Of a DNA stretch of 60,228 nucleotides, positions 37,906 to 46,975 are shown in pieces. Position 1 is the stretch's first letter, and every line of letters begins with the position of its first letter. Location: assembly GCA_964393615.1 (NCBI GenBank), contig CAYMUR010000023.1:1-60228 (forward strand), in the 5' to 3' direction. Both the position numbers and the translations under genes were made by a program. The stretch comes from CAYMUR01 sp964393615. GTDB lineage: Bacteria; Planctomycetota; Planctomycetia; Pirellulales; Pirellulaceae. The notes under the pieces are model-generated. The model worked only from the letters and a program-made list of their open reading frames with translations. It was not told the DNA's origin and ran no database searches.

Positions 37906-38892
37906 ATGATTTACACGAATCTTGGATCCACTGGCATCAGGGTTTCACGTATTGCATTCGGTGCCGGGCCGGTACCCGAAGTGATGACAAAAGACCGGCC
38001 GGAAGAGCAACGGAAATTGGTGCAACATGCGTTAGCGGCAGGGGTCAATTGGTTTGACACGGCAGCCACCTATGGGAAGGGACAGTCCGAACAGAGTCTG
38101 GGTTTGGCGCTGGCGGAATTGGGCGCCACGAGTGAAGTTCACATTGCAACTAAAGTACGGATCATGCCTGATCAAGTGGACGATATACCGAGGGTAGTCC
38201 GCCAAAGTGTGGCCGGTAGTCTCGAGCGGTTAAAAATCGACCAGATCGCTTTGTTGCAGGTTCATAATTCAGTGACAGTGCGACGAGGAGATGAACCGAC
38301 TTCATTGACGCCTGCTGATATCCTGGATCCAGGTGGAATGCTGGAAACATTTTGCCAACTTCGTGAAGAGGGAGTCATTCGTCATTTGGGAATCACAGCG
38401 ATTGGCCAGCCCGAGGCGCTTTATCAAGTGATTCGGAGTGGTCAATTTGACACCATTCAGGTGCCTTATCACTTGATGAATCCCACGGCCGGACAGAACC
38501 TGGAGGGACTTTTTCAAGAGTCGAATTATGGCAATGTGATTGCCGAGTGTGAACGGCAAGGGATGGGTGTATTTGCAATCCGTGTGTTTGCAGGGGGGGC
38601 TTTGGTGGGGCGTGCGCCCAGCGCTCATACGCACACGACGAAATTTTTTCCGCTGGACCTTTATGTCAGGGACCAACAGCGGGCGGCGAAATTGGCTGAT
38701 TTACTGGGAGGCGAAATGGGGCTCAAAGAGGCCGCGATTCGGTTCACCTTGGGGCATCCGGGCGTGAGTTCGGCGATCATAGGGTTTGGTGAACCAACAC
38801 ATGTTGATGAGGCGGTTGACATGGCCGGGCGTGGACCATTGTCGAAGGGTTCCGTCGTGTGCGCCAGGCAAGGGGATTATTTGATTGTGTGA
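37906..38892 (+). CDS. Aldo/keto reductase
   Basis: The 328-residue protein has the complete aldo/keto reductase tetrad: Asp51 and Tyr56 in WFDTAATYGKG, Lys83 in HIATKVR, and His120 in LLQVHNS. The C-terminal GHPGVSSAIIGFGEPTHVDEA segment binds the NADPH adenosine part. The N-terminus (YTNLGSTGIRVSRIAFGAG) is typical. It reduces a carbonyl of a sugar or related compound; no specificity can be read. The terminator at 37693-37745 separates it from the genes upstream, so it has its own promoter in 37746-37905. Confidence 0.92.
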   Translation: MIYTNLGSTGIRVSRIAFGAGPVPEVMTKDRPEEQRKLVQHALAAGVNWFDTAATYGKGQSEQSLGLALAELGATSEVHIATKVRIMPDQVDDIPRVVRQSVAGSLERLKIDQIALLQVHNSVTVRRGDEPTSLTPADILDPGGMLETFCQLREEGVIRHLGITAIGQPEALYQVIRSGQFDTIQVPYHLMNPTAGQNLEGLFQESNYGNVIAECERQGMGVFAIRVFAGGALVGRAPSAHTHTTKFFPLDLYVRDQQRAAKLADLLGGEMGLKEAAIRFTLGHPGVSSAIIGFGEPTHVDEAVDMAGRGPLSKGSVVCARQGDYLIV

Positions 38893-38969
38893 CGACGTGT
38901 TGCCGTGGGGCATAAGACTGGGTTTTCATGGAAAACGATGCCAGGAAGAAATCTTGCCGGGTGACTCGC

Positions 38970-39980
38970 TCAGTTGGTTTCAAATTCAGCCAGTCGTTGT
39001 TCTACCTGGCTGGCGGCTTTTGCCAGCACCGACTCCAATGTCACTGGAGATCCTCCAAGGTGTTTGCTTTCGTCGGCGGCCGTCATAAAAGCATAGATTT
39101 CAATCGTTTCGTTGGGATCGATAGGAACCTCGCCGGTGCGGAAAAACTTGGCGATTACATCGACTAACGGTTCGTATCCATCGTAACTGCCTACGGAGGC
39201 TTGGCCCTTTTCACCCGTGGCGGTTCCACGGTAACCTTTGCCCTCCCGAAATACCCCCTTCCGATTGTCAGACCAGTACCCCACGACTTCAATTTTACCA
39301 CGACCATAGGTGCCGCGGCTGACAGTGAGGCAACCCTTTCCCATGACAGTAAACAGCGATTCAACACCATGAATCCCATACCAATACAGATCAGGATGGG
39401 TACTTTCCAGGCTGGCGGGACTTTGCGTCGAGCACTCGCTGACTTTGCCGATTGACCCTTGACGGACGGTTTGAGTTAGCTTCGCATATCGTAAAGAGGA
39501 CGAGGTAAATAGGGGGACTTGATTCCGGTTTGCGACAGCAAAGATTGCCAGGATATCTACCAGCGAGGCAGCCATCGGCTTGTCAATGAAAATAGGTTTA
39601 CCGGCCTGCAAACAGGGAATCGCCTGCTTTAAGTGCGGCCGCCCGTCATTGGTCTCCAACAGGACAACATCTACTTTTTCGAGTAAATCGTTGATGGACG
39701 GTACAATTTCAACTCCCAGTGTTTTGACCTGTTTCGTGTATTCCGGGATGCGGGAGACACTCGACTTGATGTCAGCACTCCCGTGGGGATAGGCGGCTAC
39801 GACACGACAATACGCCAGATCGCCGGTGGCCTGGGGGTCATTCATGATTGTGGAGAAATGTACGGCGTGTGAGGTGTCGAGGCCAATGATTCCAACACGA
39901 ATTTGTTTGTTGTCAGCACTTGCACAGATGTTAGGTGCGACTAGAAAAACGATGGATAGAAATAGGTGAGTACGGTGCAT
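38970..39980 (-). CDS. Secreted Gfo/Idh/MocA family oxidoreductase
   Basis: The 336-residue protein has a Sec signal peptide (HRTHLFLSIVFLVAPNICASA). A Gfo/Idh/MocA fold follows: IRVGIIGLDTSHAVHF at the nucleotide-binding loop, AGKPIFIDKPMAASLVDILA at the lysine position where the conserved EKP is read as DKP, then a second alpha/beta domain. The dinucleotide loop is GLDTSH rather than the usual GxGxxG, so NAD binding may be weak or altered. Periplasmic relatives are common in planctomycetes and bind cofactor tightly. It converges on the aldo/keto reductase gene. Confidence 0.8.
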   Translation of the reverse strand: MHRTHLFLSIVFLVAPNICASADNKQIRVGIIGLDTSHAVHFSTIMNDPQATGDLAYCRVVAAYPHGSADIKSSVSRIPEYTKQVKTLGVEIVPSINDLLEKVDVVLLETNDGRPHLKQAIPCLQAGKPIFIDKPMAASLVDILAIFAVANRNQVPLFTSSSLRYAKLTQTVRQGSIGKVSECSTQSPASLESTHPDLYWYGIHGVESLFTVMGKGCLTVSRGTYGRGKIEVVGYWSDNRKGVFREGKGYRGTATGEKGQASVGSYDGYEPLVDVIAKFFRTGEVPIDPNETIEIYAFMTAADESKHLGGSPVTLESVLAKAASQVEQRLAEFETN

Positions 39981-40138
39981 GGTTTCAGTTCGATGTGAGG
40001 GTTTGTTAATCAGGATACTGTTGAGAAATAAAGGGTCTGGAACCGTTGTGAATATGATGTCAGTAAAAATTGTGGCGACGCGTTGTGTTCGGTGCCCCAG
40101 AAATCTTGAAAAGTGCTACTCGTGTTCAACGGACAAGT

Positions 40139-40178
40139 GTTGGTGGAATGACAAAGGGGTTGGTGGAATTACAAAGGG
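40139..40178. repeat. 20-bp tandem duplication
   Basis: Two adjacent copies, gttggtggaatgacaaaggg and gttggtggaattacaaaggg, differ at one base. They lie in non-coding DNA just upstream of a decayed gene. The surrounding gap 39981-40422 has no recognised gene. Confidence 0.75.
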
Positions 40179-40422
40179 CTCGAATGGTATTTTAGATTAT
40201 CGAGGTGTGTGTCTCAACCTGTCTCGATAGTCCAGAGTCTACTTCGGACAAGATTTCGCCGTTGCTAAGGGGCTATCTGGACCGCTTCCTGGTTGCTGCG
40301 CTGGTAGCAGTTTGTCTGCTTTCTTATGGAAAAGGGTGACAGTTGCCCTTGAGTTTCCATGATCCCATTTTTGCACCGTGAATTCAGCGTCCTATGCGTG
40401 TTGTATAAAACTTTAGCACTTC

Positions 40423-41335
40423 ATGAAAGCGACGCCTTGTAAAGTTGTTTATTTGCTTTCCGTTTTCGCTGTGTTTGCGGTGGCCTGTAACGGGAGAAGG
40501 AAATGGTCCAATCGTTAAACACGGTTATGACGACCAACAGATAGTTGGTTTTTAATTGGCCCTTACATCTCGTACGTTCTGGTTCACAGTTAGAATCCGT
40601 CCACACGGTCAGCGGGAGATGGTTTGATGCGAGATAATCATTTGTCCTTTCGATCTGTGATATTCCTGATTTTATGGGGGGGTCGGCCGGAAAACGCGGT
40701 AACCAGTACCTGGGGTTTGTGGCCATCCAACCAAGGCGTGGTAAAGACAAGGGCTGGATCGAGTTAACGTCCAGTTCGGACGGGTTTCACTGGTTTCGTT
40801 CTCCATTACGTGAGCCTTACATTCCACCTGGTCGCGAGGGAGAATGGGACGCTGGTCACACTTGGATGCTGACGAGCGTTGTCGAGCGGGGGCATTTCCT
40901 CTACCTCTATTACGTTGGCGCGTCCCAGCCCTGGCGACCAAGGTACCCCGAAAATACTCGATGGCGCAGATTCGCAAAGACCGGTTTATCGGCCAGTACG
41001 GTGACGTGAACGGTGGGTGGCTGTTGTCCCGCGAAGTGAAAGTGACAGGTAATCGACTTTTGGTCAATATTGCACCGGAACACCGGGCCTGGAATCACCA
41101 ACACCACGGCTACGTGAAGGTGGAGCTGCTCGATCGCCATGGCGGTGTGTACAGCTACCAACATTTGCCCGGATTTGGCCAGGACGACTGCGCCCAGTTG
41201 CGAGCCAATGAATACGAAATGGTTGTCAGCTGGAAAGGCAGTCCTGATATTTGGTCTTTACGTGGCAAGGCAGTCTACATCCGTTTTTGGCTGCAGTCAG
41301 CTTATTTGTTTGGATTTCGATTTACAGATGGATAG
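40423..41335 (+). pseudogene. Decayed gene for a secreted glycosidase/sialidase-like protein
   Basis: The remnant starts with a lipoprotein-like leader (ATG 40423, KVVYLLSVFAVFAVACNG) that stops at 40518. Protein-like text then continues in other frames: 40674-41009 has WIELTSSSDGFHWFRSPL and HTWMLTSVVERGHFLYLYYV, and from about 40955 to the stop at 41335 another frame has MAQIRKDRFIGQYGD, LLSREVKVTGNRLLVNI, GYVKVELLDRHGG and FGQDDCAQLRANEYEMVVSW. The last part matches the C-terminal beta-sandwich attached to planctomycete five-bladed-propeller hydrolases. At least two frameshifts (one near a seven-G run at 40676-40682, one near 40950) and a large internal deletion make it non-functional. Confidence 0.72.
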
Positions 41336-41816
41336 TGGTGTGGGATTTTGGTACTGCGGGTCGTCCCAGAGGGAATGGGACATGATAGCCTGACACCCTA
41401 CGATGGATTGCGGTGTCGCGTCGAGCGAAATCGTTATCGTCTTCGCCGAAACTGGTAAGGCATGGCGGTTTTGCCGAATGGCCTGTCTTGAGCGTAAGTT
41501 TCTGGCCAGGTCTGCCCCGGTAGAAATCACTGTCACAGTAAAACTCTATTTTTCAAAGTGACAGGCAGCCTGCATTCGGTATGGTGTGTTCTATCATGCA
41601 ACAAATCGCCCTACGGAATTGCTATGGGTGAAATCGAAGGTGGAACTAGGCAAAAGGGAAAGGGCTGGACAGGAAGTCCAACTGTTGGATGACAGTCCTG
41701 ATGGAGAGGGACTGCCAGTCGCATTCGATGTCTATGCGGGGTGGACGGTCCTGCTCTCTGGGCAATGAACACCAGGGGGCCGTGAACACAATGGATGGAA
41801 CTTTAGCTATAAAAGG
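41336..41816. other. Intergenic region with short protein-like scraps
   Basis: These 481 bases contain short open stretches such as GMGHDSLTPYDGLRCRVERN near 41370-41450 and a 60-codon frame at 41586-41768. They have no complete gene. They may be further debris of the decayed neighbour. Confidence 0.4.
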
Positions 41817-42758
41817 ATGTCAAGCACACGGCAGCTCAAGTTGATACAATTTGTAATGATGTTGTCAGCTACGATCGAAGCAACCGAAGGTGAAAGCGAA
41901 GGTGAGCAGGTGGAAACTGGTAACGGAACGATTGTCCGTGTGGCATCCATTTCGTTTGTGCCACAGAAATGTGATTTGCAAGGTAACTCGAATCGTTTGG
42001 AAGCAATGTTTCGGCAGGCCGCGGCGGGTGGGGCAAAGATTGCTGTGGGACCAGAGGGGGCATTAGACGGTTACATTGTCAATGAAATCATCGCAGGTAA
42101 AATACCTGCGATACGGATGTACGAAGTTGCTGTTTCTCTGGGTGATCCGGTGATCCAGCGGTTCCAAACGCTGGCTCGCGAGCTGGGGATATGCCTTGTG
42201 TTTGGACTGGCGGAACGTGTGGACGAGGATGTCTATAACTGCGCTCTTTTTGTTGATGATCAAGGTCACATTCGCGGTAAATACCACAAGATGCAATTTG
42301 CCGAAGGGTACGATGATTCCTGGTGGTACAACCGTCTGGGGCAGGAGATTCGAGCTTTCGATACACCCTATGGGAGGTGTGGTATGTTGATTTGTAACGA
42401 TCGTTGGAATCCATGTCTGGCCCGGATTTCCGTGTTGGACGGGGCAAGATTTCTGCTCATTCCTGCGATGGGAGAGCGGAGCACGGTACAAGATGTTGCC
42501 GTCTTGAATCGCGGCAAAGAAAATGGGGTTCCCGTGGTAGAAGCTAACGTCGGTGTCACATTAGTTGTCAATGATGGCACCATTGTTGCCGTTGACCGGG
42601 AAGAGCTGGGAGTCACATTCGCGGATATTACCATTCCACCGCCCGTGGCTGTTCAATTGGAGGACCGAGATCGTGTCCAACAAGAGTTTCTTGACTGGCG
42701 CAAAGTGGAGATGAAGACACGTCTGCAGAATACATGGAAGAAGTTAAAGGAAGAATAG
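41817..42758 (+). CDS. Carbon-nitrogen hydrolase (nitrilase superfamily)
   Basis: The 313-residue protein has the full Glu-Lys-Cys triad: Glu80 in VGPEGALDGY, Lys158 in GKYHKMQF, and Cys193 in LICNDRW. It hydrolyses an amide or carbamoyl group. A short hydrophobic N-terminus (LIQFVMMLSATIEA) may be an export signal, unusual but seen in planctomycetes. It follows ATG 41817 with only a weak aaaagg motif. It is the one intact gene between two decayed genes, so it has been retained while neighbours were lost. Confidence 0.88.
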   Translation: MSSTRQLKLIQFVMMLSATIEATEGESEGEQVETGNGTIVRVASISFVPQKCDLQGNSNRLEAMFRQAAAGGAKIAVGPEGALDGYIVNEIIAGKIPAIRMYEVAVSLGDPVIQRFQTLARELGICLVFGLAERVDEDVYNCALFVDDQGHIRGKYHKMQFAEGYDDSWWYNRLGQEIRAFDTPYGRCGMLICNDRWNPCLARISVLDGARFLLIPAMGERSTVQDVAVLNRGKENGVPVVEANVGVTLVVNDGTIVAVDREELGVTFADITIPPPVAVQLEDRDRVQQEFLDWRKVEMKTRLQNTWKKLKEE

Positions 42759-42804
42759 AAAATATCGCGACGATTGGAAAGAGATCGGGTGGTTAGCGAA
42801 AACC

Positions 42805-43537
42805 ATGAAGATTCCAGTGGCGAGAACGTTTCTGTCCACGTTGGTGTGGCAACGCCGCTGGTACCCGCGCTGGTAACGACGTATGGTCCAGTGACGCTGG
42901 TCAGCACCAAGTTGATCGTCGTGTTGATTTTAAGGACGAGACGTGACAACAGTGGCAGGTCTGGATCGGTATGGACAAAGGGACGTTTGAGTATTCCGTC
43001 GACGACTTAAAAAGCGGCCTGCTGCGACTCGGTAACAATGACGACGGCAGCCGGGGTATTCAGTGACTGGAAATGGAACCAGGAACCGCTCTCAGGCAGG
43101 CTCTGGAGGACGCTGTGGTGTGCGTTGATGAAGTACGTGTCACGCACCAAGGGGGCTCTTTGCAAATTGGGACGGCCAAACAGATTTTTGTTGGACTCTG
43201 GGCAAAAGATGGACGGGATGTTTTCCTTGTTGAATCGTTGGAGGATATCGAGATGACGATGGATCCAGCCCACGTTACTGGTGAAAGGCTCGGCGTTCAG
43301 GACAAACCGTGGGAGGGAGCGGGGATTCTCGATATGCGGTTAAAATCCCTGGATGCATTGGAGGTACAGTTGAATGGCGCATTCGCGGGCCAGGGCCGAA
43401 TGGAAGGTGACACGATGGTTTTTACCGATCCGGCTGTAAGACGGGGGTCCAATGAACTTTTGATTAGCCAAATAAATACTGCTGGCGAAACGATCCGCAT
43501 TGAAGGGGCCGATCTGACGATTCAATACAAGCTGTAA
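42805..43537 (+). pseudogene. Decayed secreted protein gene with in-frame stops
   Basis: A leader-like start (ATG 42805, MKIPVARTFLSTLVW) runs out of frame after about 20 codons. The main frame then reads DVWSSDAGQHQVDRRVDFKD, a TGA, WQVWIGMDKGTFEYSVDDL, LLRLGNNDDGSRGIQ, a second TGA, and a continuous 154-codon end (EDAVVCVDEVRVTHQG, LKSLDALEVQLNGAFAG, RRGSNELLISQIN). Both stops lie where Trp (TGG) would fit, consistent with point mutations. The end domain resembles the beta-sandwich of the GH10-like protein in this window. The family is otherwise unrecognised. The 154-codon tail alone has no export signal. Confidence 0.65.
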
Positions 43538-43758
43538 TCTCGAGACATGCCGAAGATATTGTTTGTTCGTTCGTTTCATTTTTGGCAGATTGCGTTGAGG
43601 GTATATCCAGGGGGCAGCGAGGTTGACTTCGTCACGGTTTCACTAGCAATCTGTGCTGGGTCAGTGGCCATTTGGTACCCGTCACGTCGAGATCTTGCAG
43701 AGTGTCCCCTGTCCTGCGAAGATAGTAAACCTCTGTACCTTGGGTGGGAGAGCATTGC

Positions 43759-45165
43759 ATGCTGCACGAACGAGATCATCTCGAAGAATCTGGTTTGGAT
43801 CTTGAACTGCCGTTAAATCGTCGGAGCCTAACGGTGGTGGTTGTCGTCTTGACGATGCTCAGTGGTGGTTGGTCGATGATTCCTGTCTTTGCGCCTCGCA
43901 TCATGGAGCTATACGATCTTACTAACGAGCAATATGGGACTATGATTGGCTTGCGTGGGATTGCTGCCATTCCAGGTTACGTGGTCGTTGGGCCTTTGAT
44001 CGTAGCGTTTGGTACTCGCCGGGTGGCAGAAGCATCGCTTTTTGGGACGGGGCTCTTTTTTTTTATATGGGGAATCGTTCCGACGCTGCTGTCATTGCAG
44101 TGTTGCGTTATCGGTCTGGGATTTTTTCTTAGTCTATTTTCGGTTGCCATACCGGCGCTACTGATCTCTCTTTTTCCACAACGGAAACGAGGTATGTTTG
44201 CCGTGAATTTGGTGGCGTTGGCATTGCCGTCGATGTTTTTTCCATTTATTGCCGATCGAGTGGTGCAGTGGTCACTGGAAAACGATAGCCCTGACATAGT
44301 CGTGCATGAATCTGCAGCGAGCGGGCCACAGGACAGCGAGTTGATGGCCGAATCAACCGAGGGAGGGTCGAAGGATGTGGAGAAAGCGTTCATCGCAAAG
44401 AGGATGTTTGTACCCTTTGCCGTGGTGGGCGCGGGCCTGCTACTGGGTACATGTTTCTTATGCGTGTGGAAACGCAACCTACCATTGGATTCGAAAGGCA
44501 GTTTGCCACAAGGGCAAGACAAGTCGTGTTTGCCCGATAATTCATCCTCTCTAATTTCCCGTGTGCAATTGTTCGTACAGCAATTGCTGAGTGTTCGTGC
44601 GTTGTTAGTGGTGGTACTCATTGCGTTACATGGATCGGCTGACAATACGGTTTATATGTTTTTACCAGCGTTCATGGAGAGTCAATTTGAACATTTGCCT
44701 TTGGCGACCGCCTGGGCCGTGTCCGCACACGGATTGGCGTATGTGGTGACCCGTAGTATTCTGTCTGTAACTCCCGAAAACATTGGTCAGCGGGCAATTT
44801 TGACACTCGTCGGTCCCATCGGTGGTTCGGTGGTGATTGGCATGTTATGGTTCAGTCCTGCCCTGGCGGTACCAGCACTTTATTTTCTGGCGAGCCTCTT
44901 GTTCGCAGCGGAATTTCCTACCCTAGTCAGTGAGCTTTCATCGCGATCGATGGGGGCGTTTGGAACCATTCTGGCGACGGGGTTACTGGTGGGCGAAGTG
45001 GCTACATTCACAATGCTTAAAGGAACGGGGTGGTTGGCGGATAGGACGGGAGGCGACTATCGAATCGCGTTAAGTGTGGCAGCGTGTGGTTTTCTCGCCT
45101 TTGGCTGCATTGCAATGGTGAGTGGCATTGGGAGAAAGGGAGAGATGAGTTTTGAAGAGGGGTGA
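43759..45165 (+). CDS. Major facilitator superfamily transporter
   Basis: A 468-residue protein with twelve predicted TM segments. The first helices are LTVVVVVLTMLSGGWSMIPV and IGLRGIAAIPGYVVVGPLIV, and a long hydrophilic loop (about residues 185-240) separates the two halves as in MFS carriers. A VRALLVVVLIALHGSADNTV segment starts the second half. The substrate is unknown. The frame is open from a GTG at 43744, but ATG 43759 with a ggga motif eight bases upstream is preferred. It is probably co-transcribed with the 45175 gene, which starts 9 bases after its stop. Confidence 0.88.
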   Translation: MLHERDHLEESGLDLELPLNRRSLTVVVVVLTMLSGGWSMIPVFAPRIMELYDLTNEQYGTMIGLRGIAAIPGYVVVGPLIVAFGTRRVAEASLFGTGLFFFIWGIVPTLLSLQCCVIGLGFFLSLFSVAIPALLISLFPQRKRGMFAVNLVALALPSMFFPFIADRVVQWSLENDSPDIVVHESAASGPQDSELMAESTEGGSKDVEKAFIAKRMFVPFAVVGAGLLLGTCFLCVWKRNLPLDSKGSLPQGQDKSCLPDNSSSLISRVQLFVQQLLSVRALLVVVLIALHGSADNTVYMFLPAFMESQFEHLPLATAWAVSAHGLAYVVTRSILSVTPENIGQRAILTLVGPIGGSVVIGMLWFSPALAVPALYFLASLLFAAEFPTLVSELSSRSMGAFGTILATGLLVGEVATFTMLKGTGWLADRTGGDYRIALSVAACGFLAFGCIAMVSGIGRKGEMSFEEG

Positions 45166-45174
45166 ACATGTTGC

Positions 45175-45900
45175 ATGAGTGAGAAACAAATGGGACCAAT
45201 TCGAACCGTAATCGTCGTAGTGTGTGCCTGCACGTGGTGGAGCCAAATTGCCACTGGTTATGACTTAAGTGATCCGACAAAACCGTGGTCTGCGCTTCGG
45301 ATGGGCGATGAAAAGGACGTTCCAGCTACCTTTGAGGCTTTGCGCAGCAAGGGCTCTCGTATCTTCATGTGGGGACGCACCTGTGAACTGGGCGGGTTGT
45401 TACCAAACCAGATCGAAAACCAATCCGCACCTATGTTTCGACCACCGCCTCGTGTGGTATCAAGCGTCGCAAGCGGGCGTCAGGTGGTGGAATCAGGCAG
45501 GACTGACTTTACGGCACAGGCCGAATTGTTGAAGAAACGTCAAGCGTTTGTCGTTGCCAGTGAGAACCTGCACTTTTATCGACCCCATGAGTTACCCGAG
45601 TGGTTGCAGGTGCGTGTGGAAATCGAGCGTGATGGCAAGCTGGTCACGGGGGACAGTGTTGCGGGTGCGTATTTGAGTTCGGATGACAACCAAGTGTTGT
45701 TGGTGGTGAGTAATCTTTCTGATCAGTCTGGTGCGTTGCGGCTCCACGTGGCGGCGATTCGCGGAAAATTGGGCGAACGAATTGAGGTTGCAGATGCACT
45801 GACTGGTGCACCTTCCTTGCGAGCTAACGCGGATGCAGATTTGCGATTGTCGATCGCCGCGCACACCTGTCGGATGTTGCATGTGTATCCGCTCAAATAG
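45175..45900 (+). CDS. Small secreted protein, likely internally deleted glycoside-hydrolase-like remnant
   Basis: The 241-residue frame has a Sec leader (RTVIVVVCACTWWSQIATG). It ends in a beta-sandwich typical of the C-terminus of large planctomycete DUF/GH-type proteins: QVLLVVSNLSDQSGALRL, GERIEVADALTGAP and AAHTCRMLHVYPLK. The catalytic barrel expected between such ends is absent; only about 100 residues separate leader and sandwich. It is still open and could be expressed, but looks like an in-frame deletion product. No catalytic motif is visible. It follows the MFS gene closely. Confidence 0.6.
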   Translation: MSEKQMGPIRTVIVVVCACTWWSQIATGYDLSDPTKPWSALRMGDEKDVPATFEALRSKGSRIFMWGRTCELGGLLPNQIENQSAPMFRPPPRVVSSVASGRQVVESGRTDFTAQAELLKKRQAFVVASENLHFYRPHELPEWLQVRVEIERDGKLVTGDSVAGAYLSSDDNQVLLVVSNLSDQSGALRLHVAAIRGKLGERIEVADALTGAPSLRANADADLRLSIAAHTCRMLHVYPLK

Positions 45901-46164
45901 TAGGATGGAGGTTTTATTTGAAATCGCTTGCTGAATCCAAAGGGTGGACGACACTTCTGGGTGTGAAATGTTACATCGCAAAGCATCTTGGTGCTCGTGC
46001 GATCAAAGGCTCTTACCGTCAAAGATAGTTAAGCTCGCTTGGTAACGGCCCTGGCAGGAATTGGAGTGATGCGAGAAAGGTTGCCTGGAAGGAAAAAATG
46101 ATCCAGGCCATGGATCATTGCCGGTAATAAAATGACTTGTCATGGATTGTAGAAAGGAGTGGTT

Positions 46165-46881
46165 GTGATTTCACTTGCCACGTTAGAGGCGCTACGGGAC
46201 TTCGATACGGCATTACTTGCCAACACGCTTGGATATATTTCAACGGTTCCTGCGAGCGAATTTTATATGGGAGGCGCGATCCGTTCTCTCACTCCGGAAA
46301 TGGGACCCGTGGTGGGTCTGGCGCAGACTTGCCAACTCGATTCTAGTTCGCCGGGGAATGATAATGAGATGGAGCTATATGTGCAGCAACTTGAGCAGAT
46401 GGCGGCACTTTCTTTACCAACAGTTTGGGTGGTGGAAACCGTCGGATCTCGGCCAGATCACGAGTGTGTCATGGGCGATGGAATGGCAAAGACGTTTTGT
46501 GCAGTCGGCTGTTTGGGTGTGGTGACAGACGGATATTGTCGTGATATCGCGGGTTGTCAATCAGTTCCATTTGCTGTTCACTGCCCTGGTACGATTGCAC
46601 ACCATAGCGCCTTGCGGGTCAAACAGATTGATCTGGAGGTTGAGGTTGGCGGTTTGAAGGTCGCTCCCTTGGATGTCATGCATGCGGATCGCGAAGGGGT
46701 GATCAAGATACCAGCAGAAAGTGCTGAATTGCTAGTGGAACGTGCCCCGCAGATGCGAGCATTCGAGCACGCTGCTCATGTGATCTTACGCCGTACGGAC
46801 ATGCGTCCCCGGGAAAAAACCCAAAAGGTCCAGGAGATTCTGGCACAATATGGGTTCGCTAAGCCTCCCGAAAAATCTTAA
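46165..46881 (+). CDS. RraA-like/HMG aldolase-family protein
   Basis: The 238-residue protein belongs to the RraA/4-hydroxy-4-methyl-2-oxoglutarate aldolase family. It has MGDGMAKTFCAVGCLGVVTD leading to GYCRDIAG, the loop with Arg and Asp that binds the keto acid and metal, and HADREGVIKIP near the end. Family members are pyruvate aldolases or oxaloacetate decarboxylases, or regulate RNase E without catalysis. The Gly-rich loop and RD pair suggest catalytic ability. GTG 46165 is preferred over GTG 46159 because the aaaggag ribosome-binding motif sits five bases upstream of it. Confidence 0.82.
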   Translation: MISLATLEALRDFDTALLANTLGYISTVPASEFYMGGAIRSLTPEMGPVVGLAQTCQLDSSSPGNDNEMELYVQQLEQMAALSLPTVWVVETVGSRPDHECVMGDGMAKTFCAVGCLGVVTDGYCRDIAGCQSVPFAVHCPGTIAHHSALRVKQIDLEVEVGGLKVAPLDVMHADREGVIKIPAESAELLVERAPQMRAFEHAAHVILRRTDMRPREKTQKVQEILAQYGFAKPPEKS

Positions 46882-46975
46882 GAAAGTAGGAGTCTTGAAC
46901 GGCTCGTGTTTATTTGGCGAGTGGGACCAGCGGTTGGGAACGCCGCTGAGACGGCCGGCAGTCGAGGGGGCACTA

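Noticed and set aside
42900..43080. TGA recoded as Trp or Sec
   Set aside because: Other genes in the window (for example at 3296 region neighbours, 42947-type contexts aside, the MFS gene at 45163-45165) end with TGA normally, and a nearby frame switch points to ordinary gene decay.
46882..46975. Hairpin agcgg/ccgct as a terminator
   Set aside because: The stem is only five pairs and no T run follows on either strand.
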